A DNA stretch of 64,000 nucleotides, from assembly GCA_964439835.1 (NCBI GenBank), contig CAYTPQ010000011.1:7562-71561 (forward strand), given 5' to 3'. This DNA comes from JAGNLM01 sp964439835. Lineage in GTDB: Bacteria > Pseudomonadota > Gammaproteobacteria > JAABTG01. Made by a program: the position numbers and the translations under genes. This document shows, piece after piece, positions 14,786-22,179 of this stretch. The stretch's first letter is position 1. Each line of letters starts with the position of its first letter. The notes under the pieces are model-generated. The model ran no database searches. It was not told the DNA's origin and saw only the letters and a program-made list of their open reading frames with translations.

Positions 14786-15298
14786 CTAACGGCGCCCGAT
14801 CAGTCGCGCTCCCCGCCGCCACAGCGCGGCCAGCCACGCCCCCACGCCGCGCCGCTCGAGGCCGGCCAAGCGCTGGTTCATCTCCCGCAGCGTGTAGACG
14901 ATGATCTCGTCGTAGCTGATCGGTTTCTCCGTCGGGGCCTCCATCGCGCGGGTCGCGCGCGCCACCCATTCGTCCGGCGAGACTCGCGCTGCCCGCGCCG
15001 CAGCGACGATCGCCCGCTGCACGTCCTCGGCGATCAGCGCCGGCACCGCGCGCGGCAATGCCTCCACTGCCTTCGCCTCGGCCCCGGCGGGTGCGGCGGC
15101 TGCCGTCTTCGCCGCGGCCAGCTGCTCCCGCGGCGGGCCCAGCCGCGTTACCGCGCTGGGTCGCTCCCGGGCGATCGCCGGCTTGAGCTTGATGGGCTTC
15201 TGCGGCCGCTGACTGTAGTCTCGCGTACGCCTGACGGCCGGTGCCGGCGCTTCACTGCCACGGGCCTCTGCGTGCTCGGCGGATTTCTCGGTCGGCAA
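14786..15298 (-). CDS. Hypothetical protein
   Basis: 170 aa. The N-terminal half is Ala/Pro/Lys/Arg-rich and low-complexity (SQRPQKPIKLKPAIARERPS); the C-terminal half has helices (ISYDEIIVYTLREMNQRLAGLERR) and a Trp/Arg tail. No family is recognised and no membrane segment is clear. The start is TTG at 15298 with GGAGG about 8 nt upstream; no better in-frame ATG exists nearby. The divergent B12 promoter begins about 90 bp upstream. Confidence 0.6.
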   Translation of the reverse strand: MPTEKSAEHAEARGSEAPAPAVRRTRDYSQRPQKPIKLKPAIARERPSAVTRLGPPREQLAAAKTAAAAPAGAEAKAVEALPRAVPALIAEDVQRAIVAAARAARVSPDEWVARATRAMEAPTEKPISYDEIIVYTLREMNQRLAGLERRGVGAWLAALWRRGARLIGRR

Positions 15299-15386
15299 GG
15301 GGGTGTCCTCCGGCTGCCTGGTCCCTCGGCGGATATGGTAGCCGAGCCGCCGCCTGGTCCATAGACGGCACGGCAGGGGACTTCCG

Positions 15387-15416
15387 TTGACAGGCGCACC
15401 GGCGGGGGCCTAACGT
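15387..15416 (+). promoter_or_regulatory. Promoter of the B12 riboswitch-btuB transcript
   Basis: A perfect -35 hexamer TTGACA at 15387-15392, with a weak -10 (TAACGT, 18-bp spacer, or CTAACG, 17-bp spacer). The predicted start near 15423 lies a few bases before the riboswitch, as expected. Confidence 0.5.
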
Positions 15417-15427
15417 CCCGCGCGATG

Positions 15428-15632
15428 CCCCAGGTGCCCGCCAGCGCGCTGCGCCGGCGGGTGAAACGGGAAACCGGTGCGCGCGCCGCCTAACGGGCGG
15501 GCGCCACGCCGGTGCTGCCCCCGCAACGGTAGGTGAGTCAAAGCGGACCCGGAAGCCACTGCGCTGCGGCGCGGGAAGGCGGGCCGCCGGCGAGAGCCGC
15601 TCACGAGCCCGGAGACCGGCCTGGCGCAGTCC
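15428..15632 (+). ncRNA. Cobalamin (AdoCbl-type) riboswitch
   Basis: The conserved elements appear in the right order. AGGTGCCCG opens the element; GGGTGAAACGGGAAACCGGTG-like sequence (15470-15490) is the P3/P4 side; GCTGCCCCCGCAACGGTA (15513-15531) is the core; GCCACTG (15554-15560) is the B12 box; GGGAAGGCGGGC and GAGCCCGGAGACCGGC close it. It lies 5' of btuB on the same strand, so B12 should shut off the uptake genes. About 170 nt separate it from the start codon, which is room for the regulatory hairpin that sequesters the ribosome site. Confidence 0.93.
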
Positions 15633-15803
15633 AGTCGCGTGTCGCGGAGGGCGACGGCGACGGGTTGCCCGTGACGGCCCCGGGGCCCTCGCCCCGCCCG
15701 GCGGCCGCCGCCGCTCAGCCCGCGTTACCCCGTCGGGATCCCTTCCGGGTGTCCCTGCGGTCGCTGCCCGCCGCCGCGCCCATCCTTTCTTGTGGAGGGT
15801 GTC

Positions 15804-17645
15804 GTGGAGGCGTCGTTCCCCACCCGCCGGAGCCTGATCGCGGCCCTGATGCTGGCGCCGCAGCCTCTCGCGGCGGGGCCCGCCCTGGAGCTCGCGGACC
15901 TCGTCGTCACGGCGACCCGGACCCCCGTGGCGGAGGCGCACCTGCTGGCTGACGCCACCGTCATCGACCGCGCCGAGATGGAGCGCCGTCAGCCCCTGAC
16001 CTTTCCCGACCTGCTGCGCGGCCAGCGGGGGCTATCGGTAGCCAGCGCCGGAGGCCCCGGCAAGCAGACCTCGGTGTTCATGCGGGGGACGAACGCCAAG
16101 GACGTCCTGGTGCTGATCGATGGGGTACGGGCCGGCTCGGCCACCGCTGGGACCTTTGCCTGGGAGCTCCTGCCGGTCGCCGAGGTGGATCGGGTAGAGA
16201 TCGTCCGCGGCCCCCGGTCGAGCCTCTACGGGGCGGGTGCCGTTGGCGGCGTGGTGCAGGTCTTCACCCGCCGTCCTGAGACCGAGGGCATGGTCCACTC
16301 CGCCCGGGTGGGTGGTGGCGATCGCAACACCCTCCTGGCCGAGGCTGGCCTCACCGGCGGCGACGGCCGAACGGGGGTTGCCGTCCACGGCAGCTGGTTC
16401 TCCACCGACGGCAGCAACGCCCGCCGTCCCGCCGTGGTCTTCGGTACCCCGCTCGACGAGCCTGACCGGGACGGCTACCGCAACCGCGCCGTGTCCGGGC
16501 GCCTCGCCCACCGCTTCGGCCCCGCCACTGCCGTCTCGCTCGACCTGCTACAGGCCGACGGCACCACCGAGTACGACGGGTTCCCGTTCGAGACGAACCA
16601 GACGGACTACACCCAGCAGGTCTTCGGGGGGCGGGCGGAGCTCCAGCCGCTGGAGGGCTGGCGGTCCCTGATCACCGCCGGCCAGAGCCTGGATCGGCGG
16701 CGCGAGTACCGCCGGGACGGCGGCGTCCCGGCGGCGCGCTTCGACACCGAGTCGCGCACCCTCACCTGGCAGAACGACCTCGCCCTCGGGCCCGCACTGC
16801 TGACCCTCGGTGCCGACCGGCTGGAGCAGCACGTCGACAGCTCGGTGGACTACGACCGGACCTCGCGTAGCGTAAACGGGGCCTTCGCCGAGTTGCAGAC
16901 GGAGGTGGGGGCGCACAAGGCCGTCGTCGGCGCGCGTGTCGACGACAACGGTCAGTTTGGCACCGTCACCACCGGGAACCTTGCGTGGGGCTATACCTTG
17001 ACCTCCGGCTGGGACGTGCTCGCCACGTACGGGACCGCCTTCCGCGCGCCCACCTTCAATGAGCTCTACTACCCCGGCTTCGGCAACCCCGACCTGCGGC
17101 CCGAGCGCGCCCGGAGTCTGGAGGTCGGGGTCGTGGGGCGCGGCGCTGGCTGGACCTCCCGGGTGACGGCATTTCGCTCCCGGGTCCGCGATCTGGTCGC
17201 CTTTCCCCCGCCGAGCTACGTCGGCGAGAACATCGATCGGGCGGAGATCCACGGCCTCGAGCTCGAGGTCTCCGGTGACCTCGGGGACTGGGAGCCGCGG
17301 CTCGTTCTCACCTGGCTCGACCCGGAGGACCAGGGCACCGGAAAGACACTCCCCCGCCGGCCGCGTCAGGCGGCGGCCCTCGACCTGGACTACCGGCTCG
17401 GACCCGGCCGGCTGGGCCTGACCTGGGTCGTGGAGGGCGGAAGGTACGACGAACCCGCGAACCGCGACCGGATGGGCGGCTTCGGGGTGCTGGATCTGCG
17501 CGCCCGGTACGCGCTGGGTGGGGGCTGGGCCCTGGAGGGACGGGTCACGAACGTCCTCGACAAGGATTACGAGACCGTCGCCGGCTTCCCGGAGCCGGGC
17601 CGGAGCCTGTTCTTGGCCGTCGCTTACAGCAACCCGGCGCCGTGA
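15804..17645 (+). CDS. btuB: TonB-dependent vitamin B12 outer-membrane receptor
   Basis: Imports cobalamin across the outer membrane using TonB energy. About 613 aa, the size of E. coli BtuB. Signal peptide (SLIAALMLAPQPLAA), TonB-box-like DLVVTATRT, plug domain (PDLLRGQRGLSV to GAGAVGGVVQVFTRR), then a 22-strand-type barrel with TonB-receptor motifs (TAFRAPTFNELYYPGFGNPDL, PERARSLEVG). The longest frame starts at GTG 15792, but GTG 15804 has GGAGG 5 nt upstream and is preferred. Downstream of the cobalamin riboswitch, which fixes the substrate; followed by an adenosyltransferase and a membrane protein that complete a B12 uptake/activation unit. Confidence 0.93.
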   Translation: MEASFPTRRSLIAALMLAPQPLAAGPALELADLVVTATRTPVAEAHLLADATVIDRAEMERRQPLTFPDLLRGQRGLSVASAGGPGKQTSVFMRGTNAKDVLVLIDGVRAGSATAGTFAWELLPVAEVDRVEIVRGPRSSLYGAGAVGGVVQVFTRRPETEGMVHSARVGGGDRNTLLAEAGLTGGDGRTGVAVHGSWFSTDGSNARRPAVVFGTPLDEPDRDGYRNRAVSGRLAHRFGPATAVSLDLLQADGTTEYDGFPFETNQTDYTQQVFGGRAELQPLEGWRSLITAGQSLDRRREYRRDGGVPAARFDTESRTLTWQNDLALGPALLTLGADRLEQHVDSSVDYDRTSRSVNGAFAELQTEVGAHKAVVGARVDDNGQFGTVTTGNLAWGYTLTSGWDVLATYGTAFRAPTFNELYYPGFGNPDLRPERARSLEVGVVGRGAGWTSRVTAFRSRVRDLVAFPPPSYVGENIDRAEIHGLELEVSGDLGDWEPRLVLTWLDPEDQGTGKTLPRRPRQAAALDLDYRLGPGRLGLTWVVEGGRYDEPANRDRMGGFGVLDLRARYALGGGWALEGRVTNVLDKDYETVAGFPEPGRSLFLAVAYSNPAP

Positions 17646-17751
17646 CCCCCGCGGTCCGGCGCACTGGCGGACCTCGGTCCCCGCGCGGGGGCTCGCGGCG
17701 CCGTGCGGGTTCCCTAGGCAGCGGCGCGGACGGCGGTGTACCCTCGCGGGC

Positions 17752-18306
17752 ATGGGGCAGCGGCTGACCCGCATCTACACGCGGACCGGCGACGACGGCA
17801 CGACGGGTCTCGGCGACGGTAGCCGGTTGGCGAAGGACGCCCCCCGCGTCGAGGCCATCGGCGACGTCGACGAGCTGAACAGCCATGTCGGTGTCGTGCT
17901 GACCTACCCCGCGCCGGAGGCGGTGCGGGAGTCCCTGGTCGCGGTCCAGCACGACCTGTTCGACCTCGGCGGCGAGCTCGCCGTGCCGGGGCGCCACGTG
18001 ATGGGCCCCCAGCAGGTGCGCCGCCTGGAGGTGGTGCTCGACGCCCTGAACGCCGACCTGCCCACGTTGCGGGAATTCATCCTGCCTGGCGGGAGTCCGG
18101 CCGCGGCCGCCTGCCACGTGGCGAGGGCCGTCTGCCGGCGGGCGGAGCGCAGGGTGGTCACGCTGGCGCGGAGCGAGCCCGTCAACCCGCACACCCGCCA
18201 GTACCTGAACCGGCTTTCGGACCTGCTGTTCGTCCTGGCGCGGGTCCTGGCCCGGTTCTCCGGAGGCGGCGAGATCTTCTGGCGCCCGCGCGGCGAGGAG
18301 GGGTGA
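17752..18306 (+). CDS. pduO: Cob(I)alamin adenosyltransferase, PduO type
   Basis: Attaches the 5'-deoxyadenosyl group of ATP to cob(I)alamin, making coenzyme B12 from imported corrinoid, in the cytoplasm. 184 aa, single domain. Family motifs are clear: the ATP-binding N-terminus RIYTRTGDDGTTGLGDG, the central CRRAERRVVTL, and YLNRLSDLLFVLAR near the C-terminus. The start ATG 17752 begins directly at the conserved region; a longer frame to 17518 overlaps btuB and is rejected. It lies 106 bp after btuB and 0 bp before the next gene, whose ribosome site lies inside its last codons. Confidence 0.92.
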   Translation: MGQRLTRIYTRTGDDGTTGLGDGSRLAKDAPRVEAIGDVDELNSHVGVVLTYPAPEAVRESLVAVQHDLFDLGGELAVPGRHVMGPQQVRRLEVVLDALNADLPTLREFILPGGSPAAAACHVARAVCRRAERRVVTLARSEPVNPHTRQYLNRLSDLLFVLARVLARFSGGGEIFWRPRGEEG

Positions 18307-18852
18307 GTGGATAAGGCTGGTGTCGACACGAGAGGCGTGTGGGTGCAGGTGCTCGTCCTGGTGGCGGTGGCCGCGTTGACCCGCCTGATCCCCCACCCCC
18401 CGAACTTCGTCCCGATGGGGGCCATCGCGCTCGTCTCCGGGGTAGTTCTCGGCCACCGGGCGCTGGCCTACGTCGTGCCCCTGGCGGGCATGCTCGCCGC
18501 CGACCTGGTGCTCGGGCTACACGCTCAGATCCCCGCGGTCTACGCCTCGATGGCCGCGGTCGTCTGGCTGGGCGGCCGCCTCGGGGGACGGCGGGGACTG
18601 GTTCCGGTCACCGCCGCCGCGGTCGCCGGCTCGACCCTGTTCTTCGTGGTCACCAACCTCTCGGTGTGGGCCTTCGACGGCCTGTACCCGCCGAGCCTCG
18701 AAGGGTTGATCGCCTGCTACGTCGCCGCCCTGCCGTTCTACGGCAACAGCCTGGTGGCGGACCTGATGTTTACGTGGGTATTGCTCGTCGCACTGGCGCA
18801 CCTGGCCGGGACTCGCGCGCCTGCTCCGGTAGCTAGAGCGGCCGGAGGTTGA
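18307..18852 (+). CDS. DUF6580-like membrane protein, putative B12 (ECF S-component-like) importer
   Basis: 181 aa with about five or six hydrophobic segments and the NPPNF-like signature HPPNFVPMGAIAL, plus VTNLSVWAFDGLYP and ACYVAALPFYGNSLVADL, which I associate with DUF6580/S-component-like proteins. It starts with GTG immediately after the adenosyltransferase stop, with GGAGGGG upstream, so translation is coupled. Sitting third behind a cobalamin riboswitch, with no btuC, btuD or btuF in the window, it is a candidate inner-membrane corrinoid transporter. The solitary transporter BtuM is the known precedent; its decyanating cysteine is not evident at the same place (the only Cys here is residue 137). 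The family is moderately sure; the substrate is inferred. Confidence 0.75.
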   Translation: MDKAGVDTRGVWVQVLVLVAVAALTRLIPHPPNFVPMGAIALVSGVVLGHRALAYVVPLAGMLAADLVLGLHAQIPAVYASMAAVVWLGGRLGGRRGLVPVTAAAVAGSTLFFVVTNLSVWAFDGLYPPSLEGLIACYVAALPFYGNSLVADLMFTWVLLVALAHLAGTRAPAPVARAAGG

Positions 18853-18879
18853 CGGGCAGACCGCACCTCCGCGCTCGCA

Positions 18880-18988
18880 GCGTCTGCCGGGTACGGTCCC
18901 GCGGTCCACGCCGTGAATATGTCCCTGTAGGCTCTTCTGTCGCCGTCCTGGCGACAGACGGTCCCGCGGGACCGTACCCGGCAGACGC
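18880..18988 (+). repeat. 109-bp dispersed element, copy A
   Basis: Perfect 25-bp outer inverted arms (18880-18904 and 18964-18988). Inside is the conserved core (CGCCGTGAATATG, then TCCCTGTAGGCTC, 18907-18934) and an inner 9-bp hairpin with a 5-nt loop (18936-18958). It lies between convergent genes and fills most of the 208-bp gap. It shares the core with copies B, C and D, but its arm sequence differs outside the inner CCGCGGGAC ends. Confidence 0.9.
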
Positions 18989-19060
18989 CTCACCGTCGCA
19001 CGGACGTATCGCGGTGGCCTCGCCGAAGCCGGTGCGCCTGCGGAGACCGATGGGGAACGC

Positions 19061-19798
19061 TCAGGGCCGTTTCCTGAGTTCCAGCGCCTTGCCGGTGCGG
19101 GTCATGTCGAGCCGCTCGAGGAAGGTCATCCCGAGCAGCACCTCCCGGGGATGGGGGCCGTCGATCACCCCGGCCTCCACGCCCTGCAGCTCGATCTCCC
19201 CGACCTTGACCCGGTCCAGGACCACCTCGAAGGTGCGCACCACCCCCGAGGCCGTCGCCGCCATCGAGGGCTTGCCGACCACGCGGTAGTCGATCCCGAG
19301 CCGCTTCGCCTGGACGGCGTTCATCGCCACCTTGCTGGCGCCGGTGTCCACCAGAAAGGTGACGGGGAGGCCGTTGATGCTCCCCGTGACGGTGTAGGTG
19401 CCGTCCTCGCCGGGCCACACCCGGACCGCCGGCCCACGCTGCTCGGCGGTCGCGAACTGGGTACTGATCCGCGACCCGAGGGGGTAGGTCCCGCGCCGGC
19501 CGTCGACCTCGAGCACCGCCTCCCGGGCGTTGGCGCTCAGAAGCTTGACGCCCTCGGGGCTGGTCTCGCCGGTGCGCAGAACCCGCTGGCGCTCGCCGAT
19601 CTGCACCACCGCCCGGTCCTTGAACAGGCCCAGGACTTGAACCGAGTCGACCGCCGCGGCACCGGCCGAGACCAGCATCAGGCCGAGGGTGGCGGCACGC
19701 AGCGCCTGCGATACCGGCACCCGCGCCCATGTGCTAAAAGGACCGGCCAGGGGCGCCGCGACCGTGCACCCAGTGGCCGGTTGCACGGTCGCTGCCAT
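19061..19798 (-). CDS. Retropepsin-like aspartyl protease, exported
   Basis: About 245 aa (219 if the internal GTG 19720 is used). A hydrophobic export segment (ALRAATLGLMLVSAGAAA) is followed by an unknown N-terminal region and a single retropepsin-like domain with FLVDTGASKVAMN, the DTGA catalytic motif, and a second-half LLGMTFLERLDM. This matches the bacterial clan AA family (TIGR02281-type), which is thought to act as a dimer in the envelope; the substrate is unknown. ATG 19798 has AAGG upstream but gives a long N-region; GTG 19720 gives a more typical signal peptide. It is divergent from the amidotransferase gene 49 bp away. Confidence 0.82.
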   Translation of the reverse strand: MAATVQPATGCTVAAPLAGPFSTWARVPVSQALRAATLGLMLVSAGAAAVDSVQVLGLFKDRAVVQIGERQRVLRTGETSPEGVKLLSANAREAVLEVDGRRGTYPLGSRISTQFATAEQRGPAVRVWPGEDGTYTVTGSINGLPVTFLVDTGASKVAMNAVQAKRLGIDYRVVGKPSMAATASGVVRTFEVVLDRVKVGEIELQGVEAGVIDGPHPREVLLGMTFLERLDMTRTGKALELRKRP

Positions 19799-19847
19799 CA
19801 CCGCCTTGCGTCGCCCGTTCCGGCGCGTCAACCCGAGTGAGGGGCTC

Positions 19848-20552
19848 ATGGATCCCATCCTCATCTTTCGACACGTCGCCTGCGAGGGCCCCGGATACTT
19901 CGCCGAGTATCTCGACCAACGGGACATACCCTACCGGCTCGTCTGTATCGACCGCGAGGAGCCCGTGCCTGAGCGGCCCGACGGGGCCTCCGCCCTGGTC
20001 TTCATGGGCGGTCCGATGAGTGTCAACGACCCCCTGCCCTGGGTCCAGCAGGAGCTCGACCTCGCCCGGCGTGCGGGGCAGCGGGGCCTGCCGATGCTCG
20101 GACACTGCCTTGGCGCGCAGCTGCTGGCCCGGGCCCTGGGCGGCTCCGTGGGCCCGAACCCCGTGCGAGAGATCGGCTGGTGGCCGGTCGAGGTCGTGCC
20201 GGGGGCGGCCGGCGACCCGCGGTTGGGTGGGCTGGACGGCCGCTTCGAGGTCTTTCACTGGCACGGCGAGACGTTCACCTTGCCGCCGGGTGCGGACCAC
20301 CTCCTGCGCAACGCCCACTGCGAGCACCAGGCGTTCGCCGTGGGCAACGTGCTCGGCCTCCAGTTCCACGTGGAGGTCACCGCCGCCATGGTCGAGGATT
20401 GGGCTAAGGAGTACCCCGACGACGTGGGGTCGACGTCGCCGGCGGTCCAGCCGGCCTCGGCGCTCCTCGCGGGGCTGGCGGAGCGGGTGCAGCATCTGCG
20501 GTCAGTGGCCGATAACCTCTACGGACCCTGGCTGCGAGCCGTCCTCCGATGA
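19848..20552 (+). CDS. Class I glutamine amidotransferase (GMP-synthase-like)
   Basis: 234 aa, cytoplasmic. It has the GATase1 nucleophile elbow GHCLGAQLLARALGG and the downstream QFHVE His/Glu pair, with an oxyanion strand at VFMGGPMSVND. Stand-alone proteins of this type hydrolyse glutamine or gamma-glutamyl compounds; the physiological substrate is not known from sequence. ATG 19848 is preceded by GAGTGAGGGG. The histidine kinase gene follows in the same direction after a short gap, but a functional link is not evident. Confidence 0.87.
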   Translation: MDPILIFRHVACEGPGYFAEYLDQRDIPYRLVCIDREEPVPERPDGASALVFMGGPMSVNDPLPWVQQELDLARRAGQRGLPMLGHCLGAQLLARALGGSVGPNPVREIGWWPVEVVPGAAGDPRLGGLDGRFEVFHWHGETFTLPPGADHLLRNAHCEHQAFAVGNVLGLQFHVEVTAAMVEDWAKEYPDDVGSTSPAVQPASALLAGLAERVQHLRSVADNLYGPWLRAVLR

Positions 20553-20595
20553 CCGCGCTGCACCCGTCGCCCCTGCCCGGCCCAAGGGCCGGCGC

Positions 20596-22179
20596 ATGCC
20601 CTGCCCCCCGGGGCGCGGCGGCGGTGTCCCCCAGGGCGTCGTGCTAGTCCCGGTGGACGCCGCGCTCCGCGAGTGCGAGTCGCGGTACCGTCGGGTGGTC
20701 GAGGCCACCCCGATGGGGGTCCACCTCTACCGGCTCGACCCCGCGGGCCGCCTGCTGTTCGAAGGCGCCAATCCCGCCGCCGACGCCATCCTCGGGTTGG
20801 ACCACCGCCAGTTCGCGGGCCGCCTGATCGAGGAGGTGTTCCCGGCGCTCGCCGGCACCGAGGTCCCCCAGCAGTGTCGGCGGGTGTGCGAGCAGGGGGA
20901 GACCTGGCAGGTCGAGGAGCTGGCGTATCGGGACGACAAGGTCCAGGGCTACTTCGAGGTCCACGCCTTCCGCACCGCGCCCGGGGAGATGGTCGTCATG
21001 TTCCGGGACGTCTCCGAGCGGCGGCGGGCCGAGGACGCGGTCCGCCGGAGCGAGGAGCGTTTCCGTCAGCTGGTCGAGAGCACTCAGGACTGGGTCTGGG
21101 AGGTCGACCGCGAGGGCGCGTACACGTACTGCAGTCCCCAATGCGAAGACGTGCTCGGCTACCGGCCGGACGAGCTGCTCGGCCGCACCCCATTCGACCT
21201 GATGCCGGCCCGCGAGGCGCGCCGAATGCGCGTCCTGTTCGGCAAGCTGGTGGCTGACCGCAAGCCGATCGTGGCAGTCGAGAACGTGAACCTGCACCGG
21301 GACGGGCTTATCCGGGTCCTGGAGACGAGCGGTGTCCCGGTCTTCGACGCCGAGGGCCGGCTCGTCGGCTACCGTGGGATCGACCGTGACGTCACCGAGC
21401 GCCACCGGGCCGAAGAGGCCATCCGCCGGCTCAACGCTGAGCTCGAGGAGCGGGTGCGGGCCCGCACCGCCGAGCTTGAGCTCGCCTACCGGGAGCTCGA
21501 GTCTTTCAGCTATTCGGTCTCCCATGACCTGCGGGCGCCGCTGCGGACCATCGACGGGTTCTCCCTCGCGATCGTCGAGGACTTTGGCGAGCGCCTCGAC
21601 GACACCGCCCGGGGCTACCTGGAGCGCGTGCGGGCGGCGACCCGGCGCATGAGCGGCCTGATCGACGACCTGCTGGCGCTCTCCCGGATGACCCGCCAGG
21701 AGATGCGTCGCGAGCCGGTCGACCTGAGCGCGATGGCGCGGGAGATCGGCCTCGAGATGGGACGGGGCGAGAACGGCCGGCGGGTCGACCTGCAGGTACA
21801 GGCAGGTCTGGTCGCCCAAGCGGACGCCCGGTTGCTCCGTCTGGCGCTCACCAACCTCCTGGACAACGCCTGGAAGTTCACGGGCCGATGTCCCGACCCC
21901 CGGGTCGAGCTCGCCCGGCGCCACGACGGCGTTTTCCTGGTGCGCGACAACGGCGCCGGCTTCGACATGGGCTACGCCCACAAACTCTTCGCGCCGTTCC
22001 AGCGCCTGCACTCCATGGACGAGTTTCCCGGCACCGGCATTGGGCTCGCGATCGTGCAACGGGTCGTGCACCGCCACGGCGGCCGCATCTGGGCCGAGGC
22101 CGCGCCGGGGGCAGGCGCCACCTTCTTCTTCACGCTGCCGCCGGCCGACACCGGGCCGGCGGCGGGCGAGGGGCCATGA
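20596..22179 (+). CDS. PAS-PAS sensor histidine kinase
   Basis: About 527 aa and no membrane helix, so a soluble sensor. Two PAS domains (about 20-135 and 150-270; the second has the typical FRQLVESTQDWVWEVDREG start) lead by a short coiled coil (RLNAELEERVRARTAELE) to a HisKA domain with SYSVSHDLRAPLR (phospho-His) and a HATPase_c domain with NLLDNAWKF (N box), DNGAGFDM and GTGIGLAIV. The layout resembles phytochrome-like light or redox kinases. The start is uncertain: ATG 20596 or GTG 20641. The ATGA overlap with the next gene makes the two a cognate pair. Confidence 0.88.
   Translation: MPCPPGRGGGVPQGVVLVPVDAALRECESRYRRVVEATPMGVHLYRLDPAGRLLFEGANPAADAILGLDHRQFAGRLIEEVFPALAGTEVPQQCRRVCEQGETWQVEELAYRDDKVQGYFEVHAFRTAPGEMVVMFRDVSERRRAEDAVRRSEERFRQLVESTQDWVWEVDREGAYTYCSPQCEDVLGYRPDELLGRTPFDLMPAREARRMRVLFGKLVADRKPIVAVENVNLHRDGLIRVLETSGVPVFDAEGRLVGYRGIDRDVTERHRAEEAIRRLNAELEERVRARTAELELAYRELESFSYSVSHDLRAPLRTIDGFSLAIVEDFGERLDDTARGYLERVRAATRRMSGLIDDLLALSRMTRQEMRREPVDLSAMAREIGLEMGRGENGRRVDLQVQAGLVAQADARLLRLALTNLLDNAWKFTGRCPDPRVELARRHDGVFLVRDNGAGFDMGYAHKLFAPFQRLHSMDEFPGTGIGLAIVQRVVHRHGGRIWAEAAPGAGATFFFTLPPADTGPAAGEGP

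Noticed and set aside
18307..18852. BtuM decyanating B12 transporter
   Set aside because: Similar context and size, but the sequence signatures fit DUF6580 better and the sole cysteine (residue 137) is not clearly at the BtuM position.
18849..19289. Open frames over the 109-bp elements (giving peptides such as IHGV or DVFTAC)
   Set aside because: They translate the conserved core and hairpins in whichever frame is open; no ribosome site and no protein-like conservation.
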